A stretch of DNA of 64,000 nt from Idiomarina seosinensis (GCF_003987275.1 NZ_PIQF01000001.1:930001-994000), one strand, 5' to 3'. Positions 16,512 through 26,409 are shown, numbered from the stretch's first letter. Notes: generated by a model from the letters alone, not told the origin. Numbers and translations are program-made.

Positions 16512-18152
16512 TTAATCATTACTGAGCAGATTAGAAACCCACTGCTGGGCTTCATTAATAATCTGCTCCAGATGCTCTTCGCTATTAAAGCTCTCAGCGT
16601 AGATCTTATAAACCGGCTCAGTACCCGAAGGACGTGCGGCAAACCAACCGTTTGCCGTGCTCAGCTTGATACCGCCAAACTGGGCATCATTGCCCGGTGC
16701 CTTAGTGCTAATTGTTTCAACACTTTCGCCAGCAAACTCCGCCAGTTTAATTTTATAAGCTCGAATCCCCGAGAATGCTTTGTTTTGCTCAGCCGTCGAT
16801 GCGGTATCAACCCGGCGATAGTACGATGTTCCATGTTGCTGACACAGCTCATCGTAATACTGGCCTGGATTTTTACCGGTTTTAGCCAGAATCTCCGCCG
16901 CCAACAACACCATTACCATTCCGTCTTTGTCGGTGGTCCAGGCTTTGCCCTTCTTATCCAGGAAAGTAGCTCCCGCGCTTTCTTCTCCGGCAAATCCGAT
17001 TGTATTATCAGCAAGACCTGGCGCGAACCATTTAAAGCCAACCGGCACTTCCATTAGCGCACGCTGTTGCGCGGCTACCACCCGGTCGATCATGGCACTG
17101 GAAACTAAGGTTTTACCTACGGCCACCGAAGTATCCCAGTCGCGACTAGAGCACAGATAATCAATAGCAACTGCCAGATAATGATTTGGATTCATCAAGC
17201 CATGAGTTGGCGTTACAATACCGTGGCGATCGTAATCTGGGTCGTTGCCGCCAGCCAGCTGGTAATGATCTTTGTAGGCTAGTAAACCGGCCATTGCTTG
17301 TGGCGAAGAGCAGTCCATGCGAATTTTGCCGTCTTTATCCAGGCTCATAAACCCGAACGCAGGATCAACATGAGCATTGTGAATATCCATGTTTAACTGG
17401 TAGTAATCAGCAATTTGTTGCCAGTAGCGAGCACCCGAGCCGCCCATAGCATCAATACCCAGCTTAAGGTCGGCGGCTTGAATTGCCTGCATATCAATAA
17501 TGTCATCCAGGCTTTCTACATACTCTTTTCGCCAGTCACAAAAAACCAGTTTAGGATGTTCCAGCACATCTTCCGACTCACAGGTATTAACGCCCATTAA
17601 TCCCGACGATAGTAGCGCATTCGCGTATTTCTCGATTGCCTTAGTAGCATTGCTGTCTGCCGGGCCGCCGTGTGGTGGGTTATACTTAAAACCACCATCT
17701 TCAGGCGGATTGTGTGAAGGTGTAATCACAACCCCGTCACATACATTCTGGCTGTCGCGGTTATGCCGAATAATGGCGTGCGAAATAGCCGGAGTCGGTG
17801 TGTATTCATGTTCTGTTTGCACTCTTACTTCGAGGCCATTCCCTAGAAATACATCCAATGCGCTTAAATAAGCGGATTCGGACAATGCGTGGGTATCTTT
17901 GCCAACCAAGATAGGGCCATTAATGCCCTGCTCTTCACGATAGACACAGATTGCCTGCGCAATTGCTAAAATATGCGCTTCGTTAAAACTTCTGGTTAAA
18001 GCACTACCACGGTGCCCGGACGTACCAAAACTTACTTTTTGCTTGGGATTACGAGGATTCGGTTCGTACACATAATAGGCGCTGGTGAGCTGCGCAATAT
18101 TGGTCAAGTCGGATGTTGTCGCTGGAGTACCCGCTCGTTCATGTAGTGCCAT
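16512..18152 (-). CDS. pgm: Phosphoglucomutase (alpha-D-glucose phosphate-specific)
   Basis: Pgm interconverts glucose-1-phosphate and glucose-6-phosphate. The length of 546 residues equals that of the E. coli enzyme. The catalytic serine lies in VITPSHNPPEDGGFKYNPP near residue 146, KVSFGTSGHRG is the N-terminal conserved motif, and ARPSGTEPVYKIYAES is the phosphate-binding loop of domain 4. Its ATG overlaps the seqA stop by one base (TAATG), preserving the seqA-pgm operon of E. coli. Confidence 0.97.
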   Translation of the reverse strand: MALHERAGTPATTSDLTNIAQLTSAYYVYEPNPRNPKQKVSFGTSGHRGSALTRSFNEAHILAIAQAICVYREEQGINGPILVGKDTHALSESAYLSALDVFLGNGLEVRVQTEHEYTPTPAISHAIIRHNRDSQNVCDGVVITPSHNPPEDGGFKYNPPHGGPADSNATKAIEKYANALLSSGLMGVNTCESEDVLEHPKLVFCDWRKEYVESLDDIIDMQAIQAADLKLGIDAMGGSGARYWQQIADYYQLNMDIHNAHVDPAFGFMSLDKDGKIRMDCSSPQAMAGLLAYKDHYQLAGGNDPDYDRHGIVTPTHGLMNPNHYLAVAIDYLCSSRDWDTSVAVGKTLVSSAMIDRVVAAQQRALMEVPVGFKWFAPGLADNTIGFAGEESAGATFLDKKGKAWTTDKDGMVMVLLAAEILAKTGKNPGQYYDELCQQHGTSYYRRVDTASTAEQNKAFSGIRAYKIKLAEFAGESVETISTKAPGNDAQFGGIKLSTANGWFAARPSGTEPVYKIYAESFNSEEHLEQIINEAQQWVSNLLSND

Positions 18153-18640
18153 TATAAAAAGTCCCTGATTTTTTCTGCTTCCGGTTTGCTGTAACCCAAC
18201 TGCTCTGCTACTTGCGTTAACATTGATTTTTTCTTAGTGGTGTTATTGTTGGTCACCACCCAATAAGGGGAGCCTTCAATCGGCTTTGGATTAGTACTGT
18301 TGCCACTGGTCAATAACTCTTCTTCTGAGCGGGCAAAATATTGACGATCGCGTCCGCGGATGGCCAACACCTGATCAAATTGCTCTGGATGGGAACGGTA
18401 CAGCATACTCAAAATATGCAAAAAACGCGCAACCACACTTTTCTGCACATTCACGTCCTGCTGGTTCAGGCGATTAAACACATTGTCTTCGACACTGCTT
18501 TGTACCGATTCCTGAGAACCTGCGATTACAGGTTCCAACCCCAGTAAACGTCGTAAAATATCGGACGCACTTTCTCCAATTTGTTGCGTATGGCCTGCAA
18601 TATAGGCGTATAAATCGTCTTCCACTTCGATGCGTTTCAT
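18152..18640 (-). CDS. seqA: Negative modulator of replication initiation SeqA
   Basis: SeqA binds hemimethylated GATC sites, sequesters oriC and organises nascent DNA. From ATG 18640 the protein has 162 residues (181 in E. coli), starting MKRIEVEDDLYAYIAGHTQQ, the N-terminal oligomerisation domain, with the GESASDILRRLL helix. The C-terminal DNA-binding domain contains FARSEEELLTSGNSTNPKPI and the SPYWVVTNNNT loop that reads methylated GATC. It is coupled to pgm and divergent from ybfF. SeqA implies a Dam methylase elsewhere in the genome. Confidence 0.96.
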   Translation of the reverse strand: MKRIEVEDDLYAYIAGHTQQIGESASDILRRLLGLEPVIAGSQESVQSSVEDNVFNRLNQQDVNVQKSVVARFLHILSMLYRSHPEQFDQVLAIRGRDRQYFARSEEELLTSGNSTNPKPIEGSPYWVVTNNNTTKKKSMLTQVAEQLGYSKPEAEKIRDFL

Positions 18641-18730
18641 TTCGCTTTTTGACCCCGTCATTAAATGCACTTGCATGCACAGCATAAAGTCCCGAGAATA
18701 ATGGCAAAGTTTAGCATTAAAGGCAGCACG

Positions 18731-19507
18731 ATGGCAGAGTCAGTAACATTGGAATATCAGACTTTAGGCGACGATTCGAATACAGCCGTTATTATTATTC
18801 ATGGATTATTTGGTGATAAAGACAACTTAAAAAGCCTCGCCCGGGATCTGCAAGACGATTTTTTCTGCGTTATGGTGGATGCCCGCAATCACGGTGACTC
18901 TCCCCACTGTCAGTCGATGACCTACTCAGAAATGGCGGCCGACGTGATCGCAACCTGCGATCAGCTAAAATTAGATAAATTCCATGTTGTGGGTCACTCG
19001 ATGGGCGGCAAAATAGCTATGCAGGTCGCGATGGATTATTCAGAGCGCGTCATTAGCGCCGTCTTCGCCGACATTGCCCCTGCTGCTTACGACGGTACCC
19101 ATGATGATATCCTAACTGCCTTAACAGAGTTGGATTTAGGTCAGATAAGTAGCCGTAAAGCAGCAGACCAACAACTGCAAGAATCTATTAAGACCGCCGG
19201 GGTTAGACAATTTTTATTAAAAAACTTACAAAAGACTGACGAAAGCTACCAGTGGCGACTTAACTTGAATGCCCTCGTCGATAACTACCAATCATTGTCG
19301 GGCACCGTTACCGAAGGCCATTATTCCGGCCCTGTATTATTTATTAAAGGCGGTGATTCTAACTATCTGCGAGAGACTCATCGGGATGCAATTACAGAAC
19401 GGTTTAATTATGTAGAAGTAAAAGTGATCGAAGGCACCGGCCACTGGTTGCACGCCGAGAAGCCGCGTAGCTTTAACCGTTTGGTCCGACAATTTCTTGA
19501 GCACTAA
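18731..19507 (+). CDS. ybfF: Alpha/beta hydrolase, esterase YbfF
   Basis: A 258-residue alpha/beta hydrolase with IIHGLFGDKDNL at the oxyanion hole, nucleophile elbow GHSMGG near residue 96, and the catalytic His in EGTGHWLHAEKP near the C-terminus. YbfF is a cytoplasmic acyl-CoA/short-chain esterase. ATG 18731 gives the family length (254 in E. coli); in-frame ATG 18701 is an alternative. The seqA/ybfF divergence is the same as in E. coli. Confidence 0.92.
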   Translation: MAESVTLEYQTLGDDSNTAVIIIHGLFGDKDNLKSLARDLQDDFFCVMVDARNHGDSPHCQSMTYSEMAADVIATCDQLKLDKFHVVGHSMGGKIAMQVAMDYSERVISAVFADIAPAAYDGTHDDILTALTELDLGQISSRKAADQQLQESIKTAGVRQFLLKNLQKTDESYQWRLNLNALVDNYQSLSGTVTEGHYSGPVLFIKGGDSNYLRETHRDAITERFNYVEVKVIEGTGHWLHAEKPRSFNRLVRQFLEH

Positions 19508-19577
19508 AGGTCGTCAGTTAAGCCCTGCTGTGCTAAACTGAGCGCGATTTTAACCCAGCCTGAGGTGTACATAATTC

Positions 19578-19793
19578 ATGTTGGCTGAATACTATGAACA
19601 AATTGAGATACTCGTGACCAACATCACTTTGGGTATCCTATTTTTACTCATTGGCTTAGCAATCCGTGATGTACTTAAAAAATCAGCGGTGCCTAAGTTT
19701 GGCCGCGTCATCGTCTGGCTGGTGTTGTTTCTTGGCTGTTTTGGCTTTATCGCCAAGGGCATTATCCAGGTGTTTTGGGAAGCTGGAATATAA
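19578..19793 (+). CDS. DUF2788 family small membrane protein
   Basis: This 71-residue protein has two membrane helices (about 15-32 and 43-64) separated by the basic turn DVLKKSAVPKFGR, and a C-terminal FIAKGIIQ. The pattern fits DUF2788, a family of unknown function found between ybfF and ybfE/fldA in marine gammaproteobacteria. GAGGTGT precedes the ATG. It is probably transcribed with ybfE, fldA and perhaps fur. Confidence 0.75.
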   Translation: MLAEYYEQIEILVTNITLGILFLLIGLAIRDVLKKSAVPKFGRVIVWLVLFLGCFGFIAKGIIQVFWEAGI

Positions 19794-19822
19794 CTCCGAA
19801 CTGACCTTAAGATAATCAGCTC

Positions 19823-20146
19823 ATGGCAAAAGAAAATAACGATAAAGTAACTATCGACCTTTTCGTCGAACAGCCCCGCCGCGGGCGCCCGCGTACTAAC
19901 CCGTTGCCCCGCAACGAGCAGTTACGCATCAATAAGCGTCGTCAGCTACAACGCGACCGCCAACAGGGCAAAAAGCGGCTAGAATTAAAAACTGATCAAC
20001 AGCTTCACCAGCAATTGACAGCACTCGCTGATCAACTCGACTGTAGTCGAGGTGAGTTGGTTGAAGCCGTATTAAAAGTCACGCTGGCGGAAGACAACGA
20101 TGTCATGCCAGCAGTCGTTAACCTTATCAAATCAGGTGAAAATTGA
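19823..20146 (+). CDS. ybfE: LexA-regulated protein YbfE family
   Basis: The 107-residue basic protein has the conserved block GRPRTNPLPRNEQLRINKR near residues 24-42 and a predicted ribbon-helix-helix-like C-terminal half (SRGELVEAVLKV). E. coli YbfE is LexA-controlled; no clear LexA site (CTGT-N8-ACAG) is visible upstream here, so SOS control is not supported. It lies 3 bp before fldA. The molecular role is unknown, probably nucleic-acid binding. Confidence 0.88.
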   Translation: MAKENNDKVTIDLFVEQPRRGRPRTNPLPRNEQLRINKRRQLQRDRQQGKKRLELKTDQQLHQQLTALADQLDCSRGELVEAVLKVTLAEDNDVMPAVVNLIKSGEN

Positions 20147-20149
20147 TTT

Positions 20150-20680
20150 ATGGCAACCGTTGGAATTTTCTTTGGTAGTGATACAGGAAACACTGAAGCT
20201 GTCGCTCAAATGATCCAGAAAGAATTGGGTAAAAAGCTGGTTGATGTTAAAGATATTGCCAAGTCGAGCAAAGAAGATATTGCTGGCTACGACCTTTTGT
20301 TGCTGGGCATCCCAACCTGGTACTACGGTGAAGCACAGTGCGATTGGGACGACTTTTTCCCTGAGTTAGAAGAAATAGACTTTACCGATAAGCTTGTTGC
20401 TATATTTGGTTGTGGCGATCAGGAAGATTACGCAGAGTACTTTTTGGATGCGATGGGCATGATCCGCGATATTGTTGAAGCGCGTGGCGCCGTTATCGTT
20501 GGCCATTGGCCAACCGATAGCTACAACTTCGAAGCTTCCAAAGGTATGGCTGACGATACTCATTTTGTTGGTCTTGGTATTGATGAAGACCGTCAACCCG
20601 AGCTGACTAAAGAACGGGTTACCAAGTGGTGTCAGCAAGTTTACGACGAAATGTGTCTGGCAGAACTAGCAAACGACTAG
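20150..20680 (+). CDS. fldA: Flavodoxin FldA
   Basis: FldA is a long-chain FMN flavodoxin that donates electrons to radical-SAM and other anabolic enzymes. The 176 residues match E. coli (176). The phosphate loop is GSDTGNTEAVA, the isoalloxazine loops include GIPTWYYGEAQCDWDD and the GDQEDYAEYF region, and the long-chain insertion with GHWPTDSYNFEASK is present. AGGTGA precedes the ATG. The fldA-fur order matches E. coli. Confidence 0.97.
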   Translation: MATVGIFFGSDTGNTEAVAQMIQKELGKKLVDVKDIAKSSKEDIAGYDLLLLGIPTWYYGEAQCDWDDFFPELEEIDFTDKLVAIFGCGDQEDYAEYFLDAMGMIRDIVEARGAVIVGHWPTDSYNFEASKGMADDTHFVGLGIDEDRQPELTKERVTKWCQQVYDEMCLAELAND

Positions 20681-20743
20681 TCGTTCAAGGTATGCTGAGA
20701 ACACTTTATCTTAAATATAAGTAACTTATTGGCGACTGATATT

Positions 20744-21190
20744 ATGGCAACCAACGACGAACAGTTGAAAAAAGCAGGCCTAAAGGTCACTTCTCCACGG
20801 ATGAAAATTCTGGAAATACTAAAACAGCCAGACAACCAGCATATAAGTGCAGAAGACGTTTACAAAATATTGCTGGAACAGAAAGACGAAATTGGTCTGG
20901 CTACGGTGTATCGAGTACTTAACCAATTTGATGATGCTGGTATTATCACTCGCCATCACTTTGAAGGCGGCCGCTCAGTATTCGAACTAAGCGCTAAAGA
21001 ACACCACGACCACTTGGTATGTTTAACCTGTGGCCATGTGTTCGAATTCGAAGATGACATTATCGAAGATCGACAGCTACGAATCGCTGAACAAAACCAA
21101 ATAAAGCTAACCAACCACAGTCTTTATCTCTATGGCGAATGTCAGCGCGGCGATACCTGCCAATACAAGCTAGCAGCAGAGGCTGAATAG
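20744..21190 (+). CDS. fur: Ferric uptake regulator Fur
   Basis: Fur is the Fe2+-dependent repressor of iron uptake. From ATG 20744 the protein has 148 residues, with an N-terminal winged helix (KAGLKVTSPRMKILE, then LATVYRVLNQFDDAG as recognition helix), the metal site region HHDHLVC near residue 87, and CxxC zinc ligands in CLTCGH. An in-frame TTG 15 bases upstream is unlikely. No clear Fur box is visible in the short upstream gap. The stop overlaps the GTG of the next gene by one base. Confidence 0.97.
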   Translation: MATNDEQLKKAGLKVTSPRMKILEILKQPDNQHISAEDVYKILLEQKDEIGLATVYRVLNQFDDAGIITRHHFEGGRSVFELSAKEHHDHLVCLTCGHVFEFEDDIIEDRQLRIAEQNQIKLTNHSLYLYGECQRGDTCQYKLAAEAE

Positions 21191-22227
21191 TGGCATTGCG
21201 CTGGATGATATACGGCGCCTACGGCTACTCGGGTGAGTTAATCGCCAGACAAGCCAAACAGCGCGGCTATTCTCCTGTTCTTGCCGGTCGTAACGCCGAC
21301 AAACTTGAATCTCTGGCGGAGCAGTTAAAACTAACGTTCCGCGATTTCTCTCTACAAGATGTTGATCAGGTTAAACAAGAGCTGGCGGATGTCGATCTTG
21401 TGGTTAACTGTGCTGGCCCTTTTAGTCAAACAGCCGCATCGTTAATGCATGCCTGTATTGATAGCAACACACACTACCTTGATATCACTGGCGAAATTGA
21501 TGTATTTGAATATGCACATCAGTTAGCCGAGCGAGCAGAACAAGCCGGCGTTGTCATATGTCCGGGTGTGGGCTTTGACGTAATTCCCACAGATTGTGTT
21601 GCTGCCCGCCTTAACGCACAGATGCCAGATGCAACGTACCTCGCTTTGGGCTTCGATTCAGGCTCTCGAATGAGCCGGGGAACTGCTAAAACCAGCGTTG
21701 AACGGCTTGGACAAGGTGGTGCCGCGCGTATTAATGGAGCGATAGAATCTGTTCCGTTAGCCTGGAAGTCGCGTGAGATCGATTTTGGTCATGGCGCTAA
21801 AATGGCAATGACCATCCCCTGGGGCGATGTTTCAACCGCTTATTACACCACGGAAATTCCCAATATAGAAGTTTTCATTCCAGCCAGCCCACGCTTAATT
21901 AAGCGCCTTAAACGTCTGAATTTGGTTCGTTTTATCTTTAATTGGCAATGGATACAACGCAAACTAAAAACAAAAATTGACGCCAAGTCGGCAGGCCCCG
22001 ATGCCAAGGAACGTGACAACAATCCAACTTATGTTTGGGGTGAAGTGAGCAATGCGAAGGGTGACACCCGGCAGATGCGGGTTAAAGTAAAAAATGGTTA
22101 TTCAGTGACAGCAGAGGGTGCTGTCGAGTTGGCTATTTATACCCTGGAGCATTCACCTAAAGGCGGCTTTTATACGCCGTCGCGCCTATACGGCGCGAAG
22201 CTTTTAGATAACTACATGATTGATTAA
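21190..22227 (+). CDS. Saccharopine dehydrogenase-like NAD(P)-binding oxidoreductase
   Basis: The 345-residue protein begins with a Rossmann fingerprint (MIYGAYGYSGELIARQA) and continues with NCAGPFSQTAASLMHACID and YLDITGEIDVFE, the pattern of saccharopine-dehydrogenase NADP-binding proteins and trans-acting enoyl reductases. The catalytic specificity is unclear. The start is GTG 21190, overlapping the fur stop (TAGTG), so translation is probably coupled to fur. It is convergent with glnS across a short hairpin. Confidence 0.82.
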   Translation: MALRWMIYGAYGYSGELIARQAKQRGYSPVLAGRNADKLESLAEQLKLTFRDFSLQDVDQVKQELADVDLVVNCAGPFSQTAASLMHACIDSNTHYLDITGEIDVFEYAHQLAERAEQAGVVICPGVGFDVIPTDCVAARLNAQMPDATYLALGFDSGSRMSRGTAKTSVERLGQGGAARINGAIESVPLAWKSREIDFGHGAKMAMTIPWGDVSTAYYTTEIPNIEVFIPASPRLIKRLKRLNLVRFIFNWQWIQRKLKTKIDAKSAGPDAKERDNNPTYVWGEVSNAKGDTRQMRVKVKNGYSVTAEGAVELAIYTLEHSPKGGFYTPSRLYGAKLLDNYMID

Positions 22228-22247
22228 AGCGGCTTACTCAGCCGCTT
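22227..22247. terminator. Bidirectional terminator-like hairpin
   Basis: AAGCGGC (22227-22233) pairs with GCCGCTT (22241-22247) around a 7-nt loop. It spans the end of the oxidoreductase gene and the last codons of glnS. The plus strand continues into a T-rich stretch (TTGTTCTATTTTT). Confidence 0.55.
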
Positions 22248-23916
22248 GCTGTTGTTCTATTTTTGCCCAGCTATCGCGCAAGCCTACCGTCTGATTAAAA
22301 ATCAAGCGACCTTCCTTTTCGGCATCTTGATCCAGGCAATAATAGCCTAATCGTTCAAACTGAAACGCTTGCTGAACTTCTGCGGCTGCAAGATTAGCTT
22401 CGACATAACCCTTTTTAAGAATCAACGATTCAGGATTTAACGTCGAAAACAGCTCTTCCTCAGCGGCTGGATTTGGCACCTGAAACAACCGATCATAAAC
22501 ACGAAATTCAGCAGCCTTTGCAGTCTCTGCAGAAACCCAGTGAATGACGCCTTTTACTTTTCTTCCGTCAGCTGGGTCTTTACCTAAAGTGTCGGGGTCG
22601 TAGGTACAGTATACGGTAGTTACGTTACCATCCGAATCCTTCTCAACACGATCGGCGCGTACCACGTAAGCATTGCGCAAGCGCACTTCTTTATCCAGCA
22701 CCAGTCGCTTGAACTTCTTATTCGCAGACTCACGAAAATCTTCGCGCTCAATGTAGAGCTCTTTGCTGAATGTGACCTGACGTGACCCCATATCCGGATT
22801 GTTTGGATGGTTAGGTGCGTCTAACAATTCTGTCTCGGCAGCCGGATAGTTATCGATAACCAGTTTAATCGGTTCCATCACCGCCATAGCTCGCGGCGCA
22901 TTTTCGTTAAGATCATCGCGAATACAGGCTTCGAGCATACTCATTTCTACCTGATTATCCATTTTGGTAACACCAATACGACGGCAGAACTCACGAATAG
23001 AGGCCGGTGTGTAACCACGACGACGCAAACCAGCAATACTTGGTACCCGTGGGTCGTCCCAGCCGGTAACTTTACCTTCTTCAACCAGAGTATTAATAAT
23101 CCGCTTACTCATTACCGCGTATTGCAGATTTAATCGGGAGAATTCAATTTGCTGCGGATGACAATCAATACTGATATTGTCCAGTACCCAGTCGTACAAG
23201 CGACGGTTATCCTGGAACTCCAGCGTACATAAAGAGTGGGTAATACCTTCCAGAGCATCAGAAATACAATGTGTGAAGTCGTACATTGGGTAAACGCACC
23301 ACTTGTCACCGGTCTGGTGGTGGTGAGCAAAACGAACCCGATAAATAACTGGATCGCGCATACACATGAACGGCGAACTCATATCGATTTTCGCGCGTAA
23401 CGAACATTCACCCTCTTGAAATTCTCCAGCAGTCATACGTTGGAACAATTCAAGATTTTCTTCGACTGAGGTATCACGATACTGGCTGTTAACACCCGGC
23501 TCTTTTAGAGTGCCGCGCATCTCGCGCATAACGTCTTTGTCAGAGAAATCGACGTAGGCCAGACCCTTCTCGATCAGTTCCACTGCATACGCATGCAACT
23601 GTTCAAAGTAGTTCGATGAATATCTCGGTTCACCTTCCCAGCCATAGCCAAGCCAGGCAACATCTTTTTTGATCGATTCAACGTAATCCACTTTTTCTTT
23701 TAGCGGGTTAGTGTCGTCAAAACGCAGATTACAGCTACCCTGGTAGTCCTCGGCAATACCAAAGTTCAACACAATAGATTTCGCGTGACCAATGTGTAAA
23801 AAGCCATTAGGTTCTGGCGGGAAGCGGGTATGCACTTGTGTGTGCTTACCAGAGGCCAAATCTTTATCAATAATCTGACGAATAAAATTACTCGGCCGGT
23901 GTTCGGTATCTGCCAT
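22234..23916 (-). CDS. glnS: Glutaminyl-tRNA synthetase
   Basis: GlnRS charges tRNA(Gln) and is a class I synthetase. The 560 residues (554 in E. coli) contain the HIGH motif in [17 protein letters not shown] near residue 40 and the KMSKS-like VMSKR near residue 270. A C-terminal beta-barrel anticodon-binding domain follows. GGAGA precedes the ATG. It lies 64 bp downstream of the pxpC stop in the same direction and may receive read-through from the pxp operon. Confidence 0.98.
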   Translation of the reverse strand: MADTEHRPSNFIRQIIDKDLASGKHTQVHTRFPPEPNGFLHIGHAKSIVLNFGIAEDYQGSCNLRFDDTNPLKEKVDYVESIKKDVAWLGYGWEGEPRYSSNYFEQLHAYAVELIEKGLAYVDFSDKDVMREMRGTLKEPGVNSQYRDTSVEENLELFQRMTAGEFQEGECSLRAKIDMSSPFMCMRDPVIYRVRFAHHHQTGDKWCVYPMYDFTHCISDALEGITHSLCTLEFQDNRRLYDWVLDNISIDCHPQQIEFSRLNLQYAVMSKRIINTLVEEGKVTGWDDPRVPSIAGLRRRGYTPASIREFCRRIGVTKMDNQVEMSMLEACIRDDLNENAPRAMAVMEPIKLVIDNYPAAETELLDAPNHPNNPDMGSRQVTFSKELYIEREDFRESANKKFKRLVLDKEVRLRNAYVVRADRVEKDSDGNVTTVYCTYDPDTLGKDPADGRKVKGVIHWVSAETAKAAEFRVYDRLFQVPNPAAEEELFSTLNPESLILKKGYVEANLAAAEVQQAFQFERLGYYCLDQDAEKEGRLIFNQTVGLRDSWAKIEQQQAAE

Positions 23917-23980
23917 GAGACTACTTTCTCCAACTACAAGCTAAAATTAAGGTGTTAATAACCGGCTATGATCGCAGTTT

Positions 23981-24919
23981 CTAGGCCTTCTGACAAGCTA
24001 GCTGGACATCAAAAAAGCGGTAATAGCGGGCTAACTGCTGTTGTACTTTGTCTATTTTTACTCGCGTAAAGCGAACTTTATCTCCCGGTCGGCATTGTGC
24101 CAGTCGGCTAATGTCCAATGGGCTGATGGTGCCCAGCTTAGGATAACCACCTAAGGTCTGACGATCGCACAACATAATGATTGGCTCGCCATTCGGCGGT
24201 ACCTGTACCGAACCAATATTAATCCCTTCAGAAATAATACCTTTACCCTCATATTTCAGCTCTTCACCTTTTAGCCGTACACCCATCCGATTGCTGCTGT
24301 TATCAATAGAAAAGTCGCCATAACAAAATTTTTCTCTCGACTCGTCCGGAAACTGATCGTATTGATTACCAGGGATAAGCCCAAGAGCTGGGGTTTTACT
24401 GTAGTCTGGCCGGTACTGCCAGCTAACTCGGCGATTGACAACGTCGGCCACAGTGCCCCCGTGCAACTGCTGACCAGCAGCAATCGGTTTACCGTCGCTA
24501 TTAGGTCCACCAACCCGTTCACGAGTCACTGTCGCAACACTCCCCCATTGAGGATCATGATCGAACCCACCGGCTATCGCGAGATAGGCTCGCAAGCCAT
24601 GTTGTGCCTGACCAAGACTTAACACCTGCCCCGCTCTTGCGGTATAACTCTGCCAGTTTTCTAAGCTTTCATCGTCCAGTTTTACACTAACTTCAGCGCC
24701 AGTAATGGCGAAGCTGCAATCCTTATGGAACTTTAATTTAGCGCCGCCTAAAGTGACCTCTAATTGAGCGGCGTCAAATCGATTGCCCAATAGTTTATTC
24801 GCCCACAAAAACGAGCTTTCATCGGCAGGACCACCCCGCGTCAGACCCTTGCTTAAATAACCAAAGCGACCGAAGTCCTGCAGCGTCATTTGCAAGCCAG
24901 GTTCAATAACTTCAATCAT
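23981..24919 (-). CDS. pxpC: 5-oxoprolinase subunit C (biotin-dependent carboxylase-like, KipA family)
   Basis: PxpC acts with PxpA and PxpB in ATP-dependent cleavage of 5-oxoproline (pyroglutamate) to glutamate. From ATG 24919, with GGAGGGG upstream, the protein has 312 residues. The family signature LQDFGRFGYLSKGLTRGGPAD near the N-terminus and the C-terminal MLCDRQTLGGYPKLG are present. It overlaps pxpB by 8 bp. Glutamate released here would link to glutamine and tRNA charging, but the nearness of glnS may be chance. Confidence 0.92.
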   Translation of the reverse strand: MIEVIEPGLQMTLQDFGRFGYLSKGLTRGGPADESSFLWANKLLGNRFDAAQLEVTLGGAKLKFHKDCSFAITGAEVSVKLDDESLENWQSYTARAGQVLSLGQAQHGLRAYLAIAGGFDHDPQWGSVATVTRERVGGPNSDGKPIAAGQQLHGGTVADVVNRRVSWQYRPDYSKTPALGLIPGNQYDQFPDESREKFCYGDFSIDNSSNRMGVRLKGEELKYEGKGIISEGINIGSVQVPPNGEPIIMLCDRQTLGGYPKLGTISPLDISRLAQCRPGDKVRFTRVKIDKVQQQLARYYRFFDVQLACQKA

Positions 24920-25625
24920 CAAACCCCTCCAAATCTCCACCGCTGTCGACAAACTGTTGTTTACTGATTGCCCGGAACTGCACACTATCACCGACATTTA
25001 ATGAACTAATAATGCCATTTTGTGGTTGATAAAGAGATTGCGCTGTACGGCCGATAATGTTCCAGCCACCGGGTGATTGTAGCGGATAAATTGACGTTTG
25101 TTGCTCAGCAATTGCCACGCTACCCGCCGGGATTCGTTCCCGCGGCCGCTCTAACCGCGGCATGACTAATGGTTCAGGCAATGTCCCCATGTAGGCAAAG
25201 CCCGGCGCAAAACCAAGTGCGTAAACCCGAAATGGAGATTCGGTATGCTGCCGAACCACTTCTTCCTGGCTCAATTCATGTCTTTCCATCACCCGGGTTA
25301 AATCCGGACCTACTTCATCACCATAATAGACATCAATGGTATGCAACTGACCCTGCTCTTGCCCCTTTGTCAGCTGGCTATCTGCGATATAAGGCTGTAA
25401 CGCCTCTCGCAACGGTTGTTCGGTAATACGGGTAACATCGTAGTAAACCATCAACGATGAGTAGGCTGGTACCAAATCAAAAATGGGCAAATCACTCTCT
25501 GCCAAACTCTGCTGAAGAGCTATTACCTGTTGGTTATCCCTTTCACTGATGGATTCAGAGAAACAGACAATTAAGGCATCAGCACCGGCATTTAATAGTT
25601 TCGGGAAGTCATTCATTTCGCGCAT
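24912..25625 (-). CDS. pxpB: 5-oxoprolinase subunit B (KipI family)
   Basis: A 237-residue KipI-like allophanate-hydrolase-subunit-1 domain protein, with YSSLMVYYDV, YYGDEVGPDL, YALGFAPGFAYMG and the C-terminal SPGGWNIIGRT block that are diagnostic. The start ATG 25625 follows the pxpA stop by 4 bp with GGTGA upstream; ATG 25616 is an alternative. The longer frame running back into pxpA is not used. PxpB and PxpC form the second half of the oxoprolinase complex. Confidence 0.92.
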   Translation of the reverse strand: MREMNDFPKLLNAGADALIVCFSESISERDNQQVIALQQSLAESDLPIFDLVPAYSSLMVYYDVTRITEQPLREALQPYIADSQLTKGQEQGQLHTIDVYYGDEVGPDLTRVMERHELSQEEVVRQHTESPFRVYALGFAPGFAYMGTLPEPLVMPRLERPRERIPAGSVAIAEQQTSIYPLQSPGGWNIIGRTAQSLYQPQNGIISSLNVGDSVQFRAISKQQFVDSGGDLEGFDD

Positions 25626-25629
25626 AGCG

Positions 25630-26391
25630 TTAATCACCAACGAGTAGTGAGCGAAGTTTTTCGATGGTTGAAATAGCTTTAGGGTTATCGCCGTGCACGC
25701 ACAACGAGTCAATCTTAATGTTCAATGATTTTCCATTAATACTAATAATGGGCTCTCCCGCGTTAAAACGCCGCCCCTGTTCAATAATTTGTTCATCATT
25801 GTCGTAAACAGCATCAGAATATTGACGCGAGCGTAAACGACCATTGTCGTCGTATGCCCGATCGGCAAACCCTTCAAAAATGAGCTCTACGCCATGCTCT
25901 TCAGCTCGCATCAACCAAGCATGGTTTTCAGGAGTTGCCATAATCATTAATGGTAATGGCTGTTCCGACTTTTGCTTTAAAGCACTTATCGCACCACAAA
26001 CGGCGTCGAATATATTGCCATCACTTAGCATATCGTTGTATAGCGCGCCATGTGGCTTTACGTAGCTTACTGACATATGTTGCCCATTGGCTATCGCCTT
26101 TAACGCGCCAACCTGATACTGCACCATAGCGGTAATTTCGTCTGGCTTACAGGCCATGTGGCGGCGCCCAAACCCAACTAAATCCGGGTATGAAGGATGC
26201 GCTCCAATTGACACTTGGTGCTGTTTAGCCAGCTTTACGGTTTCCAACATCGTCAACGGATCCGAGGCATGAAAGCCGCAGGCAACATTAGCCCAGTCAA
26301 TGTGTGGCATGATCAGTTGATCGTCACCCATTTTCCAGGCACCAAAACTTTCACCAATATCTGCGTTCAAGGTAATCTTTGCGTCATTCAT
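25630..26391 (-). CDS. pxpA: 5-oxoprolinase subunit A (LamB/YcsF family)
   Basis: The 253-residue LamB/YcsF protein starts with LNADIGESFGAWKMGDD and has ANVACGFHASDP, SIGAHPSYPDLVGFGRR, VKPHGALYND and the C-terminal SLCVHGDNPKA, all conserved in PxpA. The family forms a TIM-like barrel binding oxoproline. It is the first of the three pxp genes and follows the small membrane-protein gene by 18 bp. Confidence 0.95.
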   Translation of the reverse strand: MNDAKITLNADIGESFGAWKMGDDQLIMPHIDWANVACGFHASDPLTMLETVKLAKQHQVSIGAHPSYPDLVGFGRRHMACKPDEITAMVQYQVGALKAIANGQHMSVSYVKPHGALYNDMLSDGNIFDAVCGAISALKQKSEQPLPLMIMATPENHAWLMRAEEHGVELIFEGFADRAYDDNGRLRSRQYSDAVYDNDEQIIEQGRRFNAGEPIISINGKSLNIKIDSLCVHGDNPKAISTIEKLRSLLVGD

Positions 26392-26409
26392 AAACTAATC
26401 TTAGCACCT

